From Pseudofabraea citricarpa (Eukaryota > Ascomycota > Leotiomycetes > Helotiales > Dermateaceae), in the NCBI GenBank assembly GCA_029641185.1, contig JAPWGK010000004.1:2170001-2234000 (forward strand): a DNA stretch of 64,000 nucleotides, written 5' to 3'. Position 1 is the first letter of the stretch. The number at the start of each line of letters is the position of its first letter. The translations under genes and the position numbers were made by a program. The notes beneath the pieces were generated by a model. That model worked only from the letters and a program-made list of their open reading frames with translations. It was not told the DNA's origin and ran no database searches. Shown here piece by piece: positions 36,401 through 52,151 of the stretch.

Positions 36401-39400
36401 GCTAATATTATCTTAGCCTAAGTATCTTAATAAGTTAGATATCTTTATTCTTAAGATTCGAAATAAGGTATTTATATTATATTACTTTTATAATACTAAG
36501 AATAAAAAAGATAAAATAACTAAGAGACTAAATAAATACTTAAGTAACCTCTAGATTTTAGTTAATATTATATATAGTTTAAAATAAATTATACTAGTAA
36601 TTTATAATCGCTTTTATAAGAAGAACCTTTTATTATTTCCTAAAAGTTACTTAGAGTTTTATAAAGCTTATAAAAAGTATAATAAGACTCTAGAAATCCT
36701 TAAGAAAGCTAATCGTATAAAGAAGAAGCTTATTACTAATACTTTTATTATTATTATCCTTATATCTACCTTTATTATTATCTTTACTAAACCTAGTAAT
36801 AATAATAATTAAGATAAGTTAATCCGCCTTTATAATAACTTTAATAAATTTAAGGAGTTTACTAAGAAGATTTTATATACGATCTAAGAGTCCTAATAAG
36901 AAATCCTTTTATATTTTATTCTTATAAAGTTTTTACTTAAGCGTTTATAATAATAAATTATTTCTAGGTTTAAAGTTCTTATTTTTTAATACCTAGTCTT
37001 ATATATAATTATACGTTTAGATAAATAAATAAATTTATACTTATAAAATTAAAGTATTATTTTACTTAATAATTTATAATATTCGTATCTTATATTTATA
37101 TAAATTTTATTTAAAATTATTTAAAGAATTACCTAGGTAAACTTATTAATAATATCTAAAATACTTAATATATACTTAGTAAGAACTCTTAGAGTCTTAT
37201 TATAACTTTTAATCCCTAAAAGACTTTTTATAATTTAAGAACTTTCTTCCTTTCCCTCTTATATACTAGTTATCCCTTAACTATAAAAAAGAAATTTAAA
37301 TAAAGAAATAATACTTAAATTAAGAAAATAAAATTAAACTTAAACGAATAATATATAAAAATAATAATAATAATATAAAAGGAAATTTATTAGTAAAATA
37401 TCAAATAAGAGGAGTTATTAAAAGATATTTAAACCTTAAACCGAATATAATTCTTTCTTTAAAATACTAGGTATTAAAATATTACGAATTAGGTTATAAA
37501 TAAAAAAGATACCCTAGAGAGGAGCGTCTTACTCTTAGTCTTTTATATATTATTATTAGTATATTATAATTAATTTCTTATTTTATTATTATTATTAGCT
37601 TTTTTTTATATAAAATTAATTCTTATTATTTATTAAGTTCTTATTATCTAAAAATCTCTTTTATATAGGTAGCTTATATAATTAGTTAGGATCGTATAAT
37701 AAAAGCTTCTTCTAGTACTTCTTTTTTAATATCTTTAATAATTATATTAATCTTATTATTATTAGCTTTCTCTAAAGAGGTTTCTTATATATTATCTTAC
37801 TAACTTATTTTAGCTAGTACTTAAGAAGTTAGCCTAGGATTATTAGACTACTCTTATAATTATATAAGTATTTTTAAAAAACTAGGTAAATTACTAGTAA
37901 GCTTTACCTTAGGGCTTAGTAAAAGCTTATTAGAGTCTCTAAGGTCTAAATATATTAGTATTCTAATAATAATCTTGTTTTTAAAAGGCTTAATATTATT
38001 AGTAGAAATATAAATACTTTCTCTTTAAATAAATTTCTTTAATTTATATCTTATATAAGTATTATAAAGGGGAGTTATATTTATTTTACTAAGCTAATAG
38101 ATACCTTTAAAATTATTAGCCTTTAAAATTATATATAAGTCTTTTTATCTAAAATTAAGCGCTTATTATTTTAATATATTAGCTTCTTATATAATATTAA
38201 ATATAAGAATAATATCTCTTTTAAGAAGTAGTTCTTTTTATAAGATATAATTATAATTAGTAGCTTCTTTCGATTCTTAGTATTTATATTATTTTATTAG
38301 TAAGACCTCTAATATATATTTATTATAAATTTTAAGTTACTTAATATATAAAATAATTAAAAACTTTTTATTTATCTTTTTAATTAGGTTTTATCTTAGA
38401 TATTATTATATTAGATACTTACTTTTAATAATAAGTATAATCTTAAAGCTAAACTATAAATAAAACGTAATAAGCCTTATAAGAGCTTTTATTATAATAT
38501 TATCTATAAAGTAGACCTTCTTAATATATCTTAGTTAATTCTTAAATATTCTATTTATAATCTTAAAAAGAGTTACTTTTATATTAAAATAATTTCTTTT
38601 AATTAAGCCTTAAGTATAAGAATTATAAGTACTTACTTATATCTTAATAAACTCGAGCTTAGATATAAGATTATTAAGACTTTCCTAGTTCTTAGGCCTT
38701 TTATTAATAATAAGAATCTTAAATATACTATAAATATAAAGAATATTCTTTTTAATAAAAGTAATAATATAAGTAAAATTTACCTTAGAGATAATATATC
38801 TTATAATTATACCTAATATCTCCTTATATATATTAATAATAAAAGACTTCCTTATATTTAATAAAAGATTAATAATATCTAGATATTATTTATAATATAT
38901 ATATAATATTTTAGTTATATAAATTATCTTATAAATAATATTATATAACCTAAATTAATACTAGAGATATAATATTACGTATATCTTTACTTACTTATAA
39001 TATCCCTCCTAGAAGTAATATTTTATTACCTTTATATATATTACCTTTTATCTCTTATATATCTTTTTATTATATAAGTTCTTAATAATACTTATTTATT
39101 TTTTTAGATTATTAATAATATATTATTTATACTTACTTCTAGTAAGTTTTTATTATAATATACTTTAGTATACTTAGAATCTTATAATATATTATTAAAA
39201 TACTAATTATTCTTCGTCTTTAATATTAGTTAGTCTCTTAAGAGTTATAAGAAATATTATAATTTATTTTAACTTAAGGCTTTACTTATTTTAGAGGATA
39301 ATACTTATTTTAGTATTTAGGTAAATATAAGATCTTAAAACAAGTATTATTTAAAGAAAGCTAAGTTAGAAAATAATATAATTATTAATCTCTTCTTCTT

Positions 39401-42400
39401 ACTTTTTATTTTTAAGTTTCTCTTTTATAATAAGATAATAAGATAATATATTTATAACTTTATTCTTCTTATTAGATATATATATAATCTTAAAGTCAAA
39501 TAATCGAATCTAAGTAATCTATCTTATTAATAATATACTAGGTATATTTAAAGTAATATTATTAAGCTAAGTAATAAGTATATTAGTATTTATCTTAAGA
39601 GTAAAATATATCCTAATAATATATTCTTTTACTTTCTTAAGTATCTTAAGAATACCTTTATACTTACGTTTAGTAATATTATAATTACGCTTAGCTAGAT
39701 TTTATATCTTTAACTTATATTTACTTAAATATTTCTTCTTATTTTTATTATCTTAAGAAAGTATATCTCTCTAGTTATTTAAACTTATATTAATAATAAT
39801 ATAAATTATTCTTATTCTAAGCTTATAATTAATTATAATAAGATAAAAAGCTTTTACTAATATCTTAATAAGCTTTAGTTTAGCCTTCTAATATCTTTTA
39901 TCTTACTTAAATATTATATTCTTTTTTAATAAATTATATAATAACTTTATAATAAGTATAAAAGTTTCGATCTAAATACGATAATATATATAAATCCCTA
40001 AGAAGATACGAATCTTTTTTATATTAGTTAGATTTAGCTAATTAATTAGCTTTATAATTTTTATATTAATAAGCGATTTACTCTTAGGCTTATAAACGAA
40101 TCTAATAACTTTAATACTCTTTATATAAAACTTAGACTTAAGACTAATAATTAAACTTATTCTCTTAAGCTTAAGTAATATCTTACTAAGGTTTTATATA
40201 TATTTTATTATAAATTATTAAACTCCTAGAAAAACTTTTTTATTATTATATTATAAATAAGATCTTTTAATACTAATATTATTAAGAAATAATTTAGTAA
40301 TATAAGGATTTAAGGAAAAGAGTATTTTAGATATAATACGTACGAACTAAGCTACTAAATTTATTATATCTTATATAAGAGTAATAACTCTTAGTAATCT
40401 AATATTATTTATAAAGAAAGTAATTAAGTTTTTATTTTACTTAGCTAATAAAATCTAGTTATAATTAAAAAATAAATCGATTAAGCTAATAATCTAAAGA
40501 TATACGAATTCTTTTATAAAAGAATCTACTAATAGAGGAAGATTAATATCTCTAATTATTATTATATTATATTTTATAATTATACTTATAAGTTTATATT
40601 TATTCGGCTTTTTTTTTATAACTAGGAATTATAGGTTTTTATATAACTTATAATAGCTTTCTAGTATATTATTAGTAATACGCTTACTTATTATCTTATA
40701 TATAATCTTATAAAGTCTCTTAGTAATCGGAAAGTTTTATACCTATTATATTTTATATAATATTATTCTAATTTCTTATAGCTTAGTAACTTCTAGCTTT
40801 ATAAGTTCTTTTTTTAATTAATTAAATAAAAATACTCTTTCTTTATTATAAAATATCTCTTAGAATATTTCTTTTTCTTTTAAGGTTAATATATTACCTA
40901 TAAATAAGCTTTATATTCTTTCTAGTATAAGTTTTTAGCTTTTTAGAAATTTTATATATTAAGGCTCGAATTAATTATTATAAAAACCTAGAATAACTAG
41001 TAGCTTTTCTATTAACTTAATAACTTCCTTCTAGTTATTAAGATTAGATAGCTTAACTTTTATATCTTCTCTAAGATTTATAAGTCTTATCTTTTAGGCT
41101 TTTTACTTATAAAAAGTCGAGATTTCCCTTTTATATTTTATCTTAAAAGGAGGGAATATTATATTTTTATAAAATACTTATAACCTTAATAATCTTTTAA
41201 GACTAATAATATATAAACCGCTTTTTAGGAAAAAAGAATTTTATAAAATTATTCTTATTATTTTTTTATTCTTAGGTATCTTAGGCTTATTTTCTAGTAT
41301 TAAGGTTTCTAAGAAAACTAATAAAATACTTAGTAAGCTTCTAGTAAGTACTTATTAAGCTCTCTTAAGTCTTAGAGCTTTAACTAAGAAAGCTTTCTTA
41401 AGCTTATAACTTAGCTTAAGTATTCCTTAAATCTTCTTATATTTCTTTTATCTTAATAATAAATATAATAAAATATTAGCCTTCTTATTCGCGTTTATAT
41501 TTATAAGTATATTATAACCCTTTATTATTTTCCTTATATTAGGCTCGTCTTTTTTCTTTTTTAGTAAAATTCCTTATATATATTTAAGAGGTTTATTTAT
41601 ATATCTTTTAATTTATTTCTCTTATAATAAATTAATACTTAGTTTTCTAAGTTACTTCTAGAATTTAAGTTATCCTCTAGATCTTATTATTATATTATTT
41701 AAGTCTTAAACCTATAAATAATAATATAAAAATATAAAAGCCTAATCCTACTAATATTATTATTAATTATAATTTATATCTTATAATTCTTTTTTAAGTC
41801 TTATTCTAAGCTCGCTTTTATCTTATATATAAATAACTATCTAAGTACTAAGTTATAGCTTAATTATTATATTATATAAATATATAAGGTTATTTATATA
41901 CTACTAATATCTAGTTATATATTATTATAAATCCTAAGAATTACTTAAGACGTTTTCTTATAATTAATAATTATAAGATTCTTCTTTTTCCTAATACTAA
42001 GGCTAGCTTTTCTTTAGATATTATAAGTTATAATATTAATCTTAGTACTTATATTTATTATATTTATTACTTATATTAACTTCTAATTATTATAATTATA
42101 AATAATAACTAGTAAGTATAAGTTATTAATATAATATAATAGAATATTAACTCTAGTAATTATACTTTATATAAGGAAGCTTATACTTATACGAAGTCTT
42201 AGCTTTTTAACCTTTAGTATATTAATTTAAATTATATTATTTAGAAATTAATAATAGCTAATTTTTATAACTTAAGTTAGGTTTATTTAATTAAAAATAA
42301 AAGCTTATTTATATATAAGTATAATCGTCTGATTTATAATTATATATTATATTTTAAGTATCTTAGCTTATAAGATATAAAGCTTACGTTCCTTTTTCTT

Positions 42401-45400
42401 CTTAGCTTTAATAATCTCTAAGATTTTATTATTATCTAGGCCTAGTTATATTAAGTCCTTAATAAGGGTTTCCTAAGTACTTAGGAGCTTTTTATTATAC
42501 CTAGATATCTTAGTATTAATTAGTTTATATTAGTAAAATACTTACTCTAAAGTATTTAAATCTATAATTCTAGATACTAAAATAATAAACTTAATAATTC
42601 TTTTTAGCTTCTTAGTATTCTTTTAGATACTTATACTTAACTTAGTTTTCCTAAAGGTATTAGTAACTACTAGGGTATCTCTTAGACTTATAAGCGTAAT
42701 AATAAAAATATTAAGTATAATTTACTTAATCTTATTATTTTTATTTATTATAACTAGTTATAACTAATAATAAAAGTCTAGCTTTTCTTTAAATTTAATA
42801 ACTAGTATTATATACTAGAAAGCTATAATATTATCTTATATACTAATAAAGCTAGTTATAATATCTTCCTTCTTACGTTTATAAATCTTAGTAAGCTTAC
42901 GTTTACTTATCTTAATATTAATATTAGATTTAATTTTCGTATTTTTCTTAAGCTAAAATATCTTAAATCGATTATAATAAAAGATCTTATTATTATTATA
43001 ATATAAATATTACTTTTTAGTAAGAATACCTTAAGGTATCTTAGCTTTCTAAAAAGATATTAAACTAGATCTTATAAGTCTAGAATATACCTAATTATTA
43101 CTTTTATCTTTATAAACGATTTTAACCTTTATATAATAAGTAAATATTAGGTAATTACTAGAAAAGTAAAAGCGCTTATTATAATACTAATAAATACGAT
43201 CTTAATTTATAAAATTAAATTATTAATAGCTAATCTATAAAATACTAATATAAATACTAGTATTAGGATTTATATCTATTATATAACTCGAATTATACTT
43301 ATAATTATACGCTTCTATTATATAATATATCTTATTAACCTTTTCTTTAATATTATAATTATTATATTACTTAAGTAACTTTAGCTTATTATTATAAAAC
43401 TTAATCTCTAATATATTAACTCTAGTATTACTTTTACTAGTAATAATAAGTAACTTATCTTTCTCTTTCTAGTACTTAATTATAATAATCTTAAAAGTAA
43501 TACGATTTTCTAATAATATCTTAGTTATTATATTAGTAATATTATTAATCTTATTATAATTAGAAGTTATTTTAGAGGCTCGTATTTTTATAATTATATT
43601 ACTAAGTATTATACTAAGGGTTATAATAATTTATATAAGGTTATTAACTACTAGTATAAAGAGAGTAATTAAGTTAAAAGTCTTATTTAGATTATTATAT
43701 AACTAGAGATCTAATAGCTTATTAATAATAATAATATTATTATTATCTTACTTAAGTAAGTAAGTAAGATTCTTTTTAGCTTAGGTATAAGTCTTAGTAA
43801 ACTTATAAATCTTAGTAAATATAAAAGTTCTTAGTTTATTATATTTAATCTTCTTCTTCTTTATAATAATAAAAATATAATCTTTAGGAAGACTAGAAAG
43901 AAGCTTATATACTTATTTATAAGAGCTTAGTTAACTATTACTAAGTAATCGCTTAGAACTTAGCTTATATATTTTTAGGAATTTTAAGATTTTAGTTATA
44001 TCTTTCTTTAGATAATTAACTAAAATATTTAAGAACTTAATAATATATTAAAGTTACTTAGAGTTATAATTAGCTTATTCTTCTAGGAATATTTCCTTAA
44101 AAGTAATCTAATTTTTTTACTTAAAGTTATCTAATACTTTAGTATAAAAACGAACTAATAAGTAATAATAATTAGGGTATCTAAGAACTAGCTTTATATT
44201 AGAAAGATCTCTATTAAGTATTATTCGTTTATAATATTAGATAAATTTAATAGCTTTTATCTTTTTAAAAAAAGAAATACTAGTAAAACTAGGAAAACGA
44301 ATCTTTAAAGCGACTTATATAATTTTATATATTATCTTAGGCTAAATAATTATTTATTTTCCTTTCTTACTAGGAATACTTATATTAGGTAGGGTTTCTA
44401 AGCTTAATAAGTCTAGAGAAAATATTAAGAGCTTCTTTTTCTTCTTTTATTTTCGTTTATAAGAAGAAATAAGTAAAAGAAAAGAATTAATAATAAGAAA
44501 ACGTTCTTAAGATAATATTATAATATTAGATTAGAGTTATATAAGCTTAAGTTAAATACTAAGTAAGTACTAAGAGAAGATTAAATAAAATAATAAGAAG
44601 TTATAAATTATAAAATAATTAGAAAAACTAAGTAAAAGTTTTTCTAGTTAAATATCTAAGGCTTTTATTTTACTTAAACGTTTACCTTTTATATATATAT
44701 AATATATAACTTTAAGAAGTAAGTTATAAGATAAGATTAAATCCCTCTTAGTCTTATATTATTAAAATATTAGATATAAAAGAAATAACTTAGAATTATA
44801 TATATTTATTAGTATAATCTAAATAAGAAAGCCTTACTTCTAAGTTTTTATTATTTACTTTTATTATATATTTCTAGAAAAATAAAATTAATATTATAAT
44901 TAAATATAATATAAGATTTACTTTTTTTATATTAACTTTCTTAGAAATAAGTAGCTATTATTCTACTACTTTTATACTCTTATTTTACTAGCTATATTAT
45001 ACTCCTTACTTACTCTTAGGCTCTTCTAAGATAACTAATTTCTTATTTAAGTATTCGAACTTAGTTTCGTTTATATTCTAAAGCCTAGGTCTTAAGTTTT
45101 AGAGAGTCCTAGTATTATATTTTTAATTAGATACTAGATAAGCGAATAATTTTAATTCTTATATACTCTTTATATTAGACTTATTATTATAAGAAACTTA
45201 GTATAAGTAAGAAGTAGTTAGAATCTAAACTTAAGAATATTATCTTTTTATTAAAATATTATTATAATAAATATAATCTTTATAATAATCTTAATAAACT
45301 AGAGGAATACTTATATTAAATTATAAGTAATATTTATCTTATAAAATTAACTAGAAAATAAATAATAATATAAATAATATAAATTTTATTAACTAACTAA

Positions 45401-46303
45401 ATAGAATAAACTAAAAATAAATAAAAGGACGACTAATTAATTACTTATCTTCTTTCTAATATAATAATATATTACTTCTTTTATCCTCTTATATTTTCTA
45501 GCTTTAAGTATAATTTATACCTACTAGTATTAACTAGAAGCTCCTTTATTATAGCCTAAGCTTTTAGTAAGGCTTTACCTAGTCTAATATAATTACTCGT
45601 TTTATACTTATACTAAGGTTAAGGTTATTTCTTAAAATTATTATTTATAAATAAAAGTACTAGAGTCTTATATCCCTCTAGTTTTTAACTCTTAGGGTTT
45701 TCTTAATACCTACTATTATAATATCCCTTTTAATCTTTCTCTAACTTTAGATATTATATTTTTCGTCTAAACTAAGGCTTATAAAAATATACCTTTATTA
45801 TTCTAATAATAGTTTTAATACTCCTAGTAATATACGTACTTACGTACCTCTAGATAACCCCTAAAATTATATATTCTTATAATTATAATTATCTCTTATT
45901 CTTTATAAGTTCTTAATCCTCCTAATATTCTTATTATTCTAGTTATTTTATCTCCCTAAGAATTTTAACCTTTATATTATCGTATTATTCTAATTATTAC
46001 TTATTATTTATTATAAGTTCCTAATCTCCTAAGTACTCTAATATTATCTTTTATATTTATTATTAAGTATCTAGCTTATAAAATAACTTAGATTAATATC
46101 TTATATATTTGATAGTCGATTATATTTATAAGTTTTAATATTTCTAGCTACTTTTATTAATAATCGTATAATTATATTTTAAGTACTTTAAGAGCTTAGC
46201 TTATTATTAAAAGTTAATATCAAATAAGCTTATTATATTAATATTATAAGTTATAATCTAATTTACGTCTATTATTATTTAAAGTCTCTACGTAGGTTAC
46301 TAA

Positions 46304-46605
46304 TATAATAAGGTAATAAATATTAGGGCGTATCCGAATTTATAATATTATAAACGTAACTAGTAACTAATATAATATATATAACTATATATAAGATATA
46401 TTTAGTAATCGAATTAATAGTTATAAAAGTAAAAGGTAAAAGAAGTAATTAATTAATTATAATAGTAAAGTATAAATTAATTATATATAACTCCTAAAGC
46501 GCTTAAAAAGTACTTATAAAGCCTTTACGTAATAGTACCTAAGATAATAATAACTCCTTATAAAAGTAAAAAAAGTAATAAAATCAAGTATATAATCTTA
46601 TTATA
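46304..46605. repeat. Right LTR of innermost element (302 bp)
   Basis: Equal in length to 33107-33408; differences are almost all C/T or G/A. Confidence 0.82.
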
Positions 46606-49600
46606 ATATAAGTAATTAATCTTTTATATTAGGTCTCGATCGCTTATTAGTATATAATAATAAAATAAGAAGTTATATTATATATTTATAGATTAATATT
46701 ATTAATAAAAGAATTATATTAACTCTTATTAAAATACTTTATATTAAAAAGTATATTATATTTATATACCTATAAATTAGTTATTATTTATTATAAAAAG
46801 AATATATTATCTTTTTTCCCTTTTTACCTTTAAACTTAACTAAGTTTAGAATATTATAATAAAAAATAAATATCTTAAACCTTAGGTTACTTTATAATAA
46901 CTTATAAAAGGAATCTCTACTAATAATTAATAATATAAATCTCGATTATCTCTTAAAAAAACGCTTTATTAGTATTCTTTCTTAATAGAACTAAAGGAAT
47001 TAGTTTAAATTAATAGGATAATATTTTAAAAGAGAATTACTTAACTTCGTACTAAAAAAAATAAGAGAAAACTATTATATTATATAATACGTGTTTATAA
47101 AGCTAATATATATTAAGTAAGATATCTCTAAAAGTATTAAGAACTTAAACTTTTAGGATAATATACTAGGGCTCTTAATAAACCTTAAGCTTAATTATAA
47201 TAAGCTAGAAAAGTTTAATATTATCTTATTAAAAGTCTATTATATAATTTTAATTTATATAAATAAGTTAGATAATAACTTAGTTTATAAAATCGAATTA
47301 ATTAAGTTATAATAAGAAATATTAAAAGCAAAGTATAAGAGAATATACCCTTAGATAATATATAATAAACTAATAAAATTATTTAACTTTAAGCTAGAAT
47401 CTAATATTATTATTAAATAAGTATAAACTAGACTCTAAGAATTATATTATTATATTATAATTATAAACTTGAATTTTTATTTCTCTTTCTTAGAGAAATA
47501 ATTATTTAAGATTCTTTTCTTAGGCTTACCCTCTAAATATAAGATTACTAGAATTACTTTAGACGTATATAATAATCTTATATTAGTAATTAATAAGCTT
47601 TCCTTTCTTTAATATTTTAAAGACTCTCTAATAAAGTATTTAACTAATACTTTATATATAAAGGAAAAATTAAAGGAATACTTAACTAAGAAGTATAAGT
47701 TAAATAATAAGTTTAACTTAGATTAAGATTATTTCCTAAGATATCTCTTATATAAGGGTAATTATTAGGCTTTTTATTATTTTTTTTATAGTATTATACG
47801 CGATTTTATATAAAAAGAAATAAAATAAAATAAAAGAAGATATAATAAGAAATATTTAAAAGATTAAACTTTAAAGAAATATAATTATAATAAATATACG
47901 TATAATTATATTATAAATAATTTAATAAACGATTTTTCTTCTTCTAATTTAGATAAGAAAAAAGAATATATTATTATCTTTATTAATATTATTAGTAAGA
48001 TCTTATATTCTAAATAAGTCTCTAATATTAGTATTATATTATATATAACTAATTAAATCTAACTCTTTAGAGGATTACTAATTATTATTAGGTAATATTA
48101 AATTAAAATTAAGAGAGGAATATTATAGTCTACTTATATAAGTATTATAGAAATATATTTAAAATAAGAAGGCTTAATATTATTAAGTAATATTCTTTTT
48201 ATACCTAAGTTAAAAGTTAATCTTTTATTTACTTAAAAGATTTATATAACTTATAATATAAGAGGAGTATTTAATAATAAAAGAATAAGTTTTTAGTATA
48301 AGGAAAATATAATTATTAAAGCTATAATTAATAAAAGTATTTATATTATTTCTAAAATTATAATAAGATTTAAAGAAATAATATTTATTATATATTATTT
48401 AATTAAAACTAAGCTTTTAAGATAAGAATTATTAAGTTACCCTAAGGTTATTATTATTATAATATAACCTCCTATTAAGTCGAATCTTAATCGACTTTAT
48501 AATACTTATAATAAGATGTTTTTTTCTCTCGCTTAATAAGGAAAATTAATTATAAATATAAATAAAGATAATAAGATTTATAATTAAGCTAATAACTTAG
48601 GAGATAAATCCGACTTATTAACTAGGTCTAAGAATACTAAGAGATAATAAAAATAAGTTATTCTTAAGAAATATAAGAAATAATATTATTATACTAGATA
48701 TCTTAGCCCTAATAAGATTTATAACTTATATTATATAATTATACTTAAGAAACTAATTAAGATCCTAGCTAAGCTACTAATTTATAAGATATATAAGATT
48801 ATAAATATAAGAAATTAGTATAATAAGATTTTATTATTATAAAAGAAGTTAATATTATTCTTAGTATATATTAATATTTATAAGTTACTCTTAACTTCCT
48901 TTTAAGATAATTAATATTTTATTTAAATAATCGATAATATATTATATTAATATTAGAGGATCTTAGCTAAGGATTATATTAATATTATACTTAAACTTAA
49001 AGCGTAAAAGATAAAAAAAGAAAAAAGACGAGTTTTACTCTTATAATTATATAAATTAATAATATTATAAAGCTATAAGAATTACTTAAAAATTAAAGTA
49101 AAAGTAAAAGTATTAAATTAAAGCTTATAATTACTTATTTATTATAATAAAATAAAGCTACTAAAAGAGTTATTTAGATATCTAAAAATTATACGTAAGT
49201 TATATTAAAAGATATAAGCCTTTTAGTTAAATTCTAAGATAAAATTATAAAAGCTAGAAAATATATATAAAATTAAACAAATATTAGAAGAACTTTATAT
49301 AAGAAGACTTTTATACTAATTAAGACGTATACTAGAGAGAAACCTAGTATTAATTATATTTATCCTTTCGATTATAAAATATATATATATATTAACTTTT
49401 ATTTCTTTTCTAAAAGTAATTATATAAATAAATTAATAGATAAAAGAAGAATAAAAGTATTTATAAGATATATTAAGGTAATAATAACTTAATTTAAGGT
49501 ATATTTACTAGATCTTAGTTATATAAAATATAAGTTAATTATTATATAAGATAAGAATATTAAAAGAAAAGATATTAATCTCTAGATATAAGAAGTAAAT

Positions 49601-51926
49601 TCTTAAGATATTCTAAATATATTATTAAATTATAACTCTTATAATAAGCTAAAGGAATTACTTAAGATAATAAAATTACTCTCTTATAAGTAACTTAATA
49701 ACTTTAAAATTAAAGTTCTTATAATTATACTTGATCCTTTAACTTATAATTAAAAGAATACTAGTACTTAATAACCGTCTAATTAAGATAAGAACGTAAG
49801 AATAAAAAGTAAGACTAAAAAAGAAGATCTTATTCTAAAAGGAATAAATAAAGCTATAATTAAGATAATTATACTAGTTACTAAGTCTTTTATAAAATTA
49901 TAAGAGATCGACTCTAAACTAAAGTCTTACTTTTTATATAAAAGAAAAAGAGATATAAAAGAAGAAATAAATAATAATAGGAAAACTAAGATTATAAAAG
50001 TAATATTAGCTTATTATACTTATATTATTATAAAAGAGAAATTACCTAAGAAAAAGGAAATATAAATTATATTTTTTATAAGTAAAATCTTATATAATAA
50101 GTATAACTAAATTAATATAAAAAATAAATTTGAAATTCGTATTTTTATTAATTATAAGAAAGCTATAAATAACCTTAATTATAGTTAATAATAATAGGAG
50201 ATAATCTAAGAGAAATTAGTTTCTTTTATATATAATAAAATATAATAAAAGAAACTAAAACCTAAAGATATTAATCTTATTAATATAAAATAAGTCTTTA
50301 TAATTAAAATATAACCTAATAAAATACTCGAACGATTTAAAGCTTAATTAATTATAAGAGGATTCTCTTAAGTTTATAAAATTAACTTTAATAAGACTTT
50401 TATACTTATAACTCGAATAAATATATTATAAATATTCCTAGCTTTTATTATTATACGAAACCTTAAATATTATTATATTAATATTAAGAACGCGTTTATA
50501 GAATTATATTTATAAGAATATATTTTCCTAAAGAAACCTAATAATATACTAGTATTATATAATTATATATTATAAGTTTTATATAACCTTTATAAGCTTA
50601 AATAAACTACTAGGGATTAGAATTTATTATATAAATAATTCTTAATTAAGATTAAGTTTAAGTAAAGCCTTAGTAACTTTTATCTTTTTATATATAAAAA
50701 GAAAAAATAATTAATAATATTAATTTATATTAATAATATTATTATAATTACTTTATATATAAAATAATACGAATAATTTTTTAATACTTTTTATAAGTAG
50801 TTTAATACTAAAGACCTAGGGGAAATTAAGATATTTTTTAGTATATAAATTACTAGAGATATAAAAAATTATATTATATATCTCGATTAAACTTAATATT
50901 TTTAAAAGATACTAAAAAGATTTAGTATTTTTTATATTACTTATAAAAAGAAGGTAATTCTAATTATAAACGTAAATAATCTATAGCTCTTATAATCTAA
51001 GAATTAATAAATCGATAAGATTATCTACTAATAGTAAGTAAGAAGTTATATATATATTATAACTTATATACGTTTAGATATAATCTAAGTACTTAGATTC
51101 TTAAGCTAATATATAAGGAATCTAAGTAAATATTATTTAATTATTATAAGAGAAATAAAATAATATCTAATATTAATAATCTAATATTAATTTTATTATA
51201 ACTCTTATAAAACCTTATTTAACCCGCTTAATAAGATAAATTAAGATTACCTTATATAACTAAGAGAAAGACTAATATTTTACTTTAATATAAATTAAGT
51301 AGGTTAAAAGAATAATTAAAAGAATATATTCGGATATATTAAAATACTTTATAATAAACTTATTTACTAGGAGAGTAAGAAATAATAATTAATAGTAATA
51401 TTAAATATTAAATCCGAATATATATTTATATTAAATATAATAAAGATAAGCTAATAAGTAATATAAGTATTATAAGATATAAGATATTAGTAATATATTA
51501 GGAACGACCTAATAATAGTAGATATTTATAAAGATAACTAAGGAGTTATAGCTTTAATTAAAAACTTATATTTCTATAAATAATTTAAATATATTAATAT
51601 ATATTATTATTATATTTACGATCTCTAGGAATAAAAACGTATTAATATAATATACGTCTTAACTAATAAGATACTAGTAGATAACTTTATTAAAAGATTA
51701 TAAAAGATCAAATATACTAAGTTTATTAACTAGCTAGGCTTATCTATAACTAAGGGCTTTCTAGGCCTAAAGGTTAAGTTTAAGTAAAAGTCTAATAATA
51801 TTTAGATTAAGATTATTAAAAGTAATAGAAGTATTTCTTAGTATAATTATTCCTAGAGTATAATATTTACAGTTTAATAAGTTAATAAAAGTATAAGTAA
51901 TTAATATTATATTCCCTAAGTAAAAA

Positions 51927-52146
51927 TATTAGAAATAAGCAGGTAATAAACTATTAATTAATATTATATCTTTTATATATAAATAATTATATAGTTATAT
52001 ATATTTATATATATAATACTAGAATAAATTAATTATTAATCTGGAAGGTATATATATAATTCTTATAATCGTATATACTTTATATTCTTTATAATTATTA
52101 GTAATAATATCTTATTATTTACTATTATTTATATTATCTTTTAATA
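51927..52146 (+). repeat. 3' LTR of copia-like element (220 bp)
   Basis: Direct repeat of 32862-33081, followed immediately by the duplicated target ATTAT. Confidence 0.85.
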
Positions 52147-52151
52147 ATTAT

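Larger units (their letters stand above)
33107..46605 (-). mobile_element. Innermost LTR element with 302-bp LTRs, apparently minus-strand
   Basis: Two 302-bp direct repeats (33107-33408 and 46304-46605) enclose 12.9 kb. The plus strand is T-rich across most of it, whereas the surrounding elements are A-rich on the plus strand, implying opposite coding orientation. Reverse-strand reading near 38,560-38,710 resembles an integrase C-terminal core, weakly. It lies 25 bp inside the copia 5' LTR. Four bases before (GTAT) and after (ATAT) could be a target duplication altered by one G-to-A change. The large size suggests further unresolved insertions. Class is not determined. Confidence 0.68.
32862..52146 (+). 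mobile_element. Ty1/copia-like LTR retrotransposon nested in the outer element
   Basis: Two 220-bp LTRs (32862-33081, 51927-52146) are flanked by the 5-bp duplication ATTAT (32857-32861 and 52147-52151). Excluding the inner insertion, the element is about 5.8 kb, normal for copia. Degraded plus-strand reading from 50,380 to 50,750 follows a copia reverse transcriptase: an NKTF start segment, the IKNAFIELYL block and YINN in place of the catalytic YxDD. The RNase H tail at about 51,520-51,720 is also recognisable (ALIKN, NKILVDNF). Integrity is lost through RIP; all frames are broken. It inserted into the integrase region of the outer element. Confidence 0.85.
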
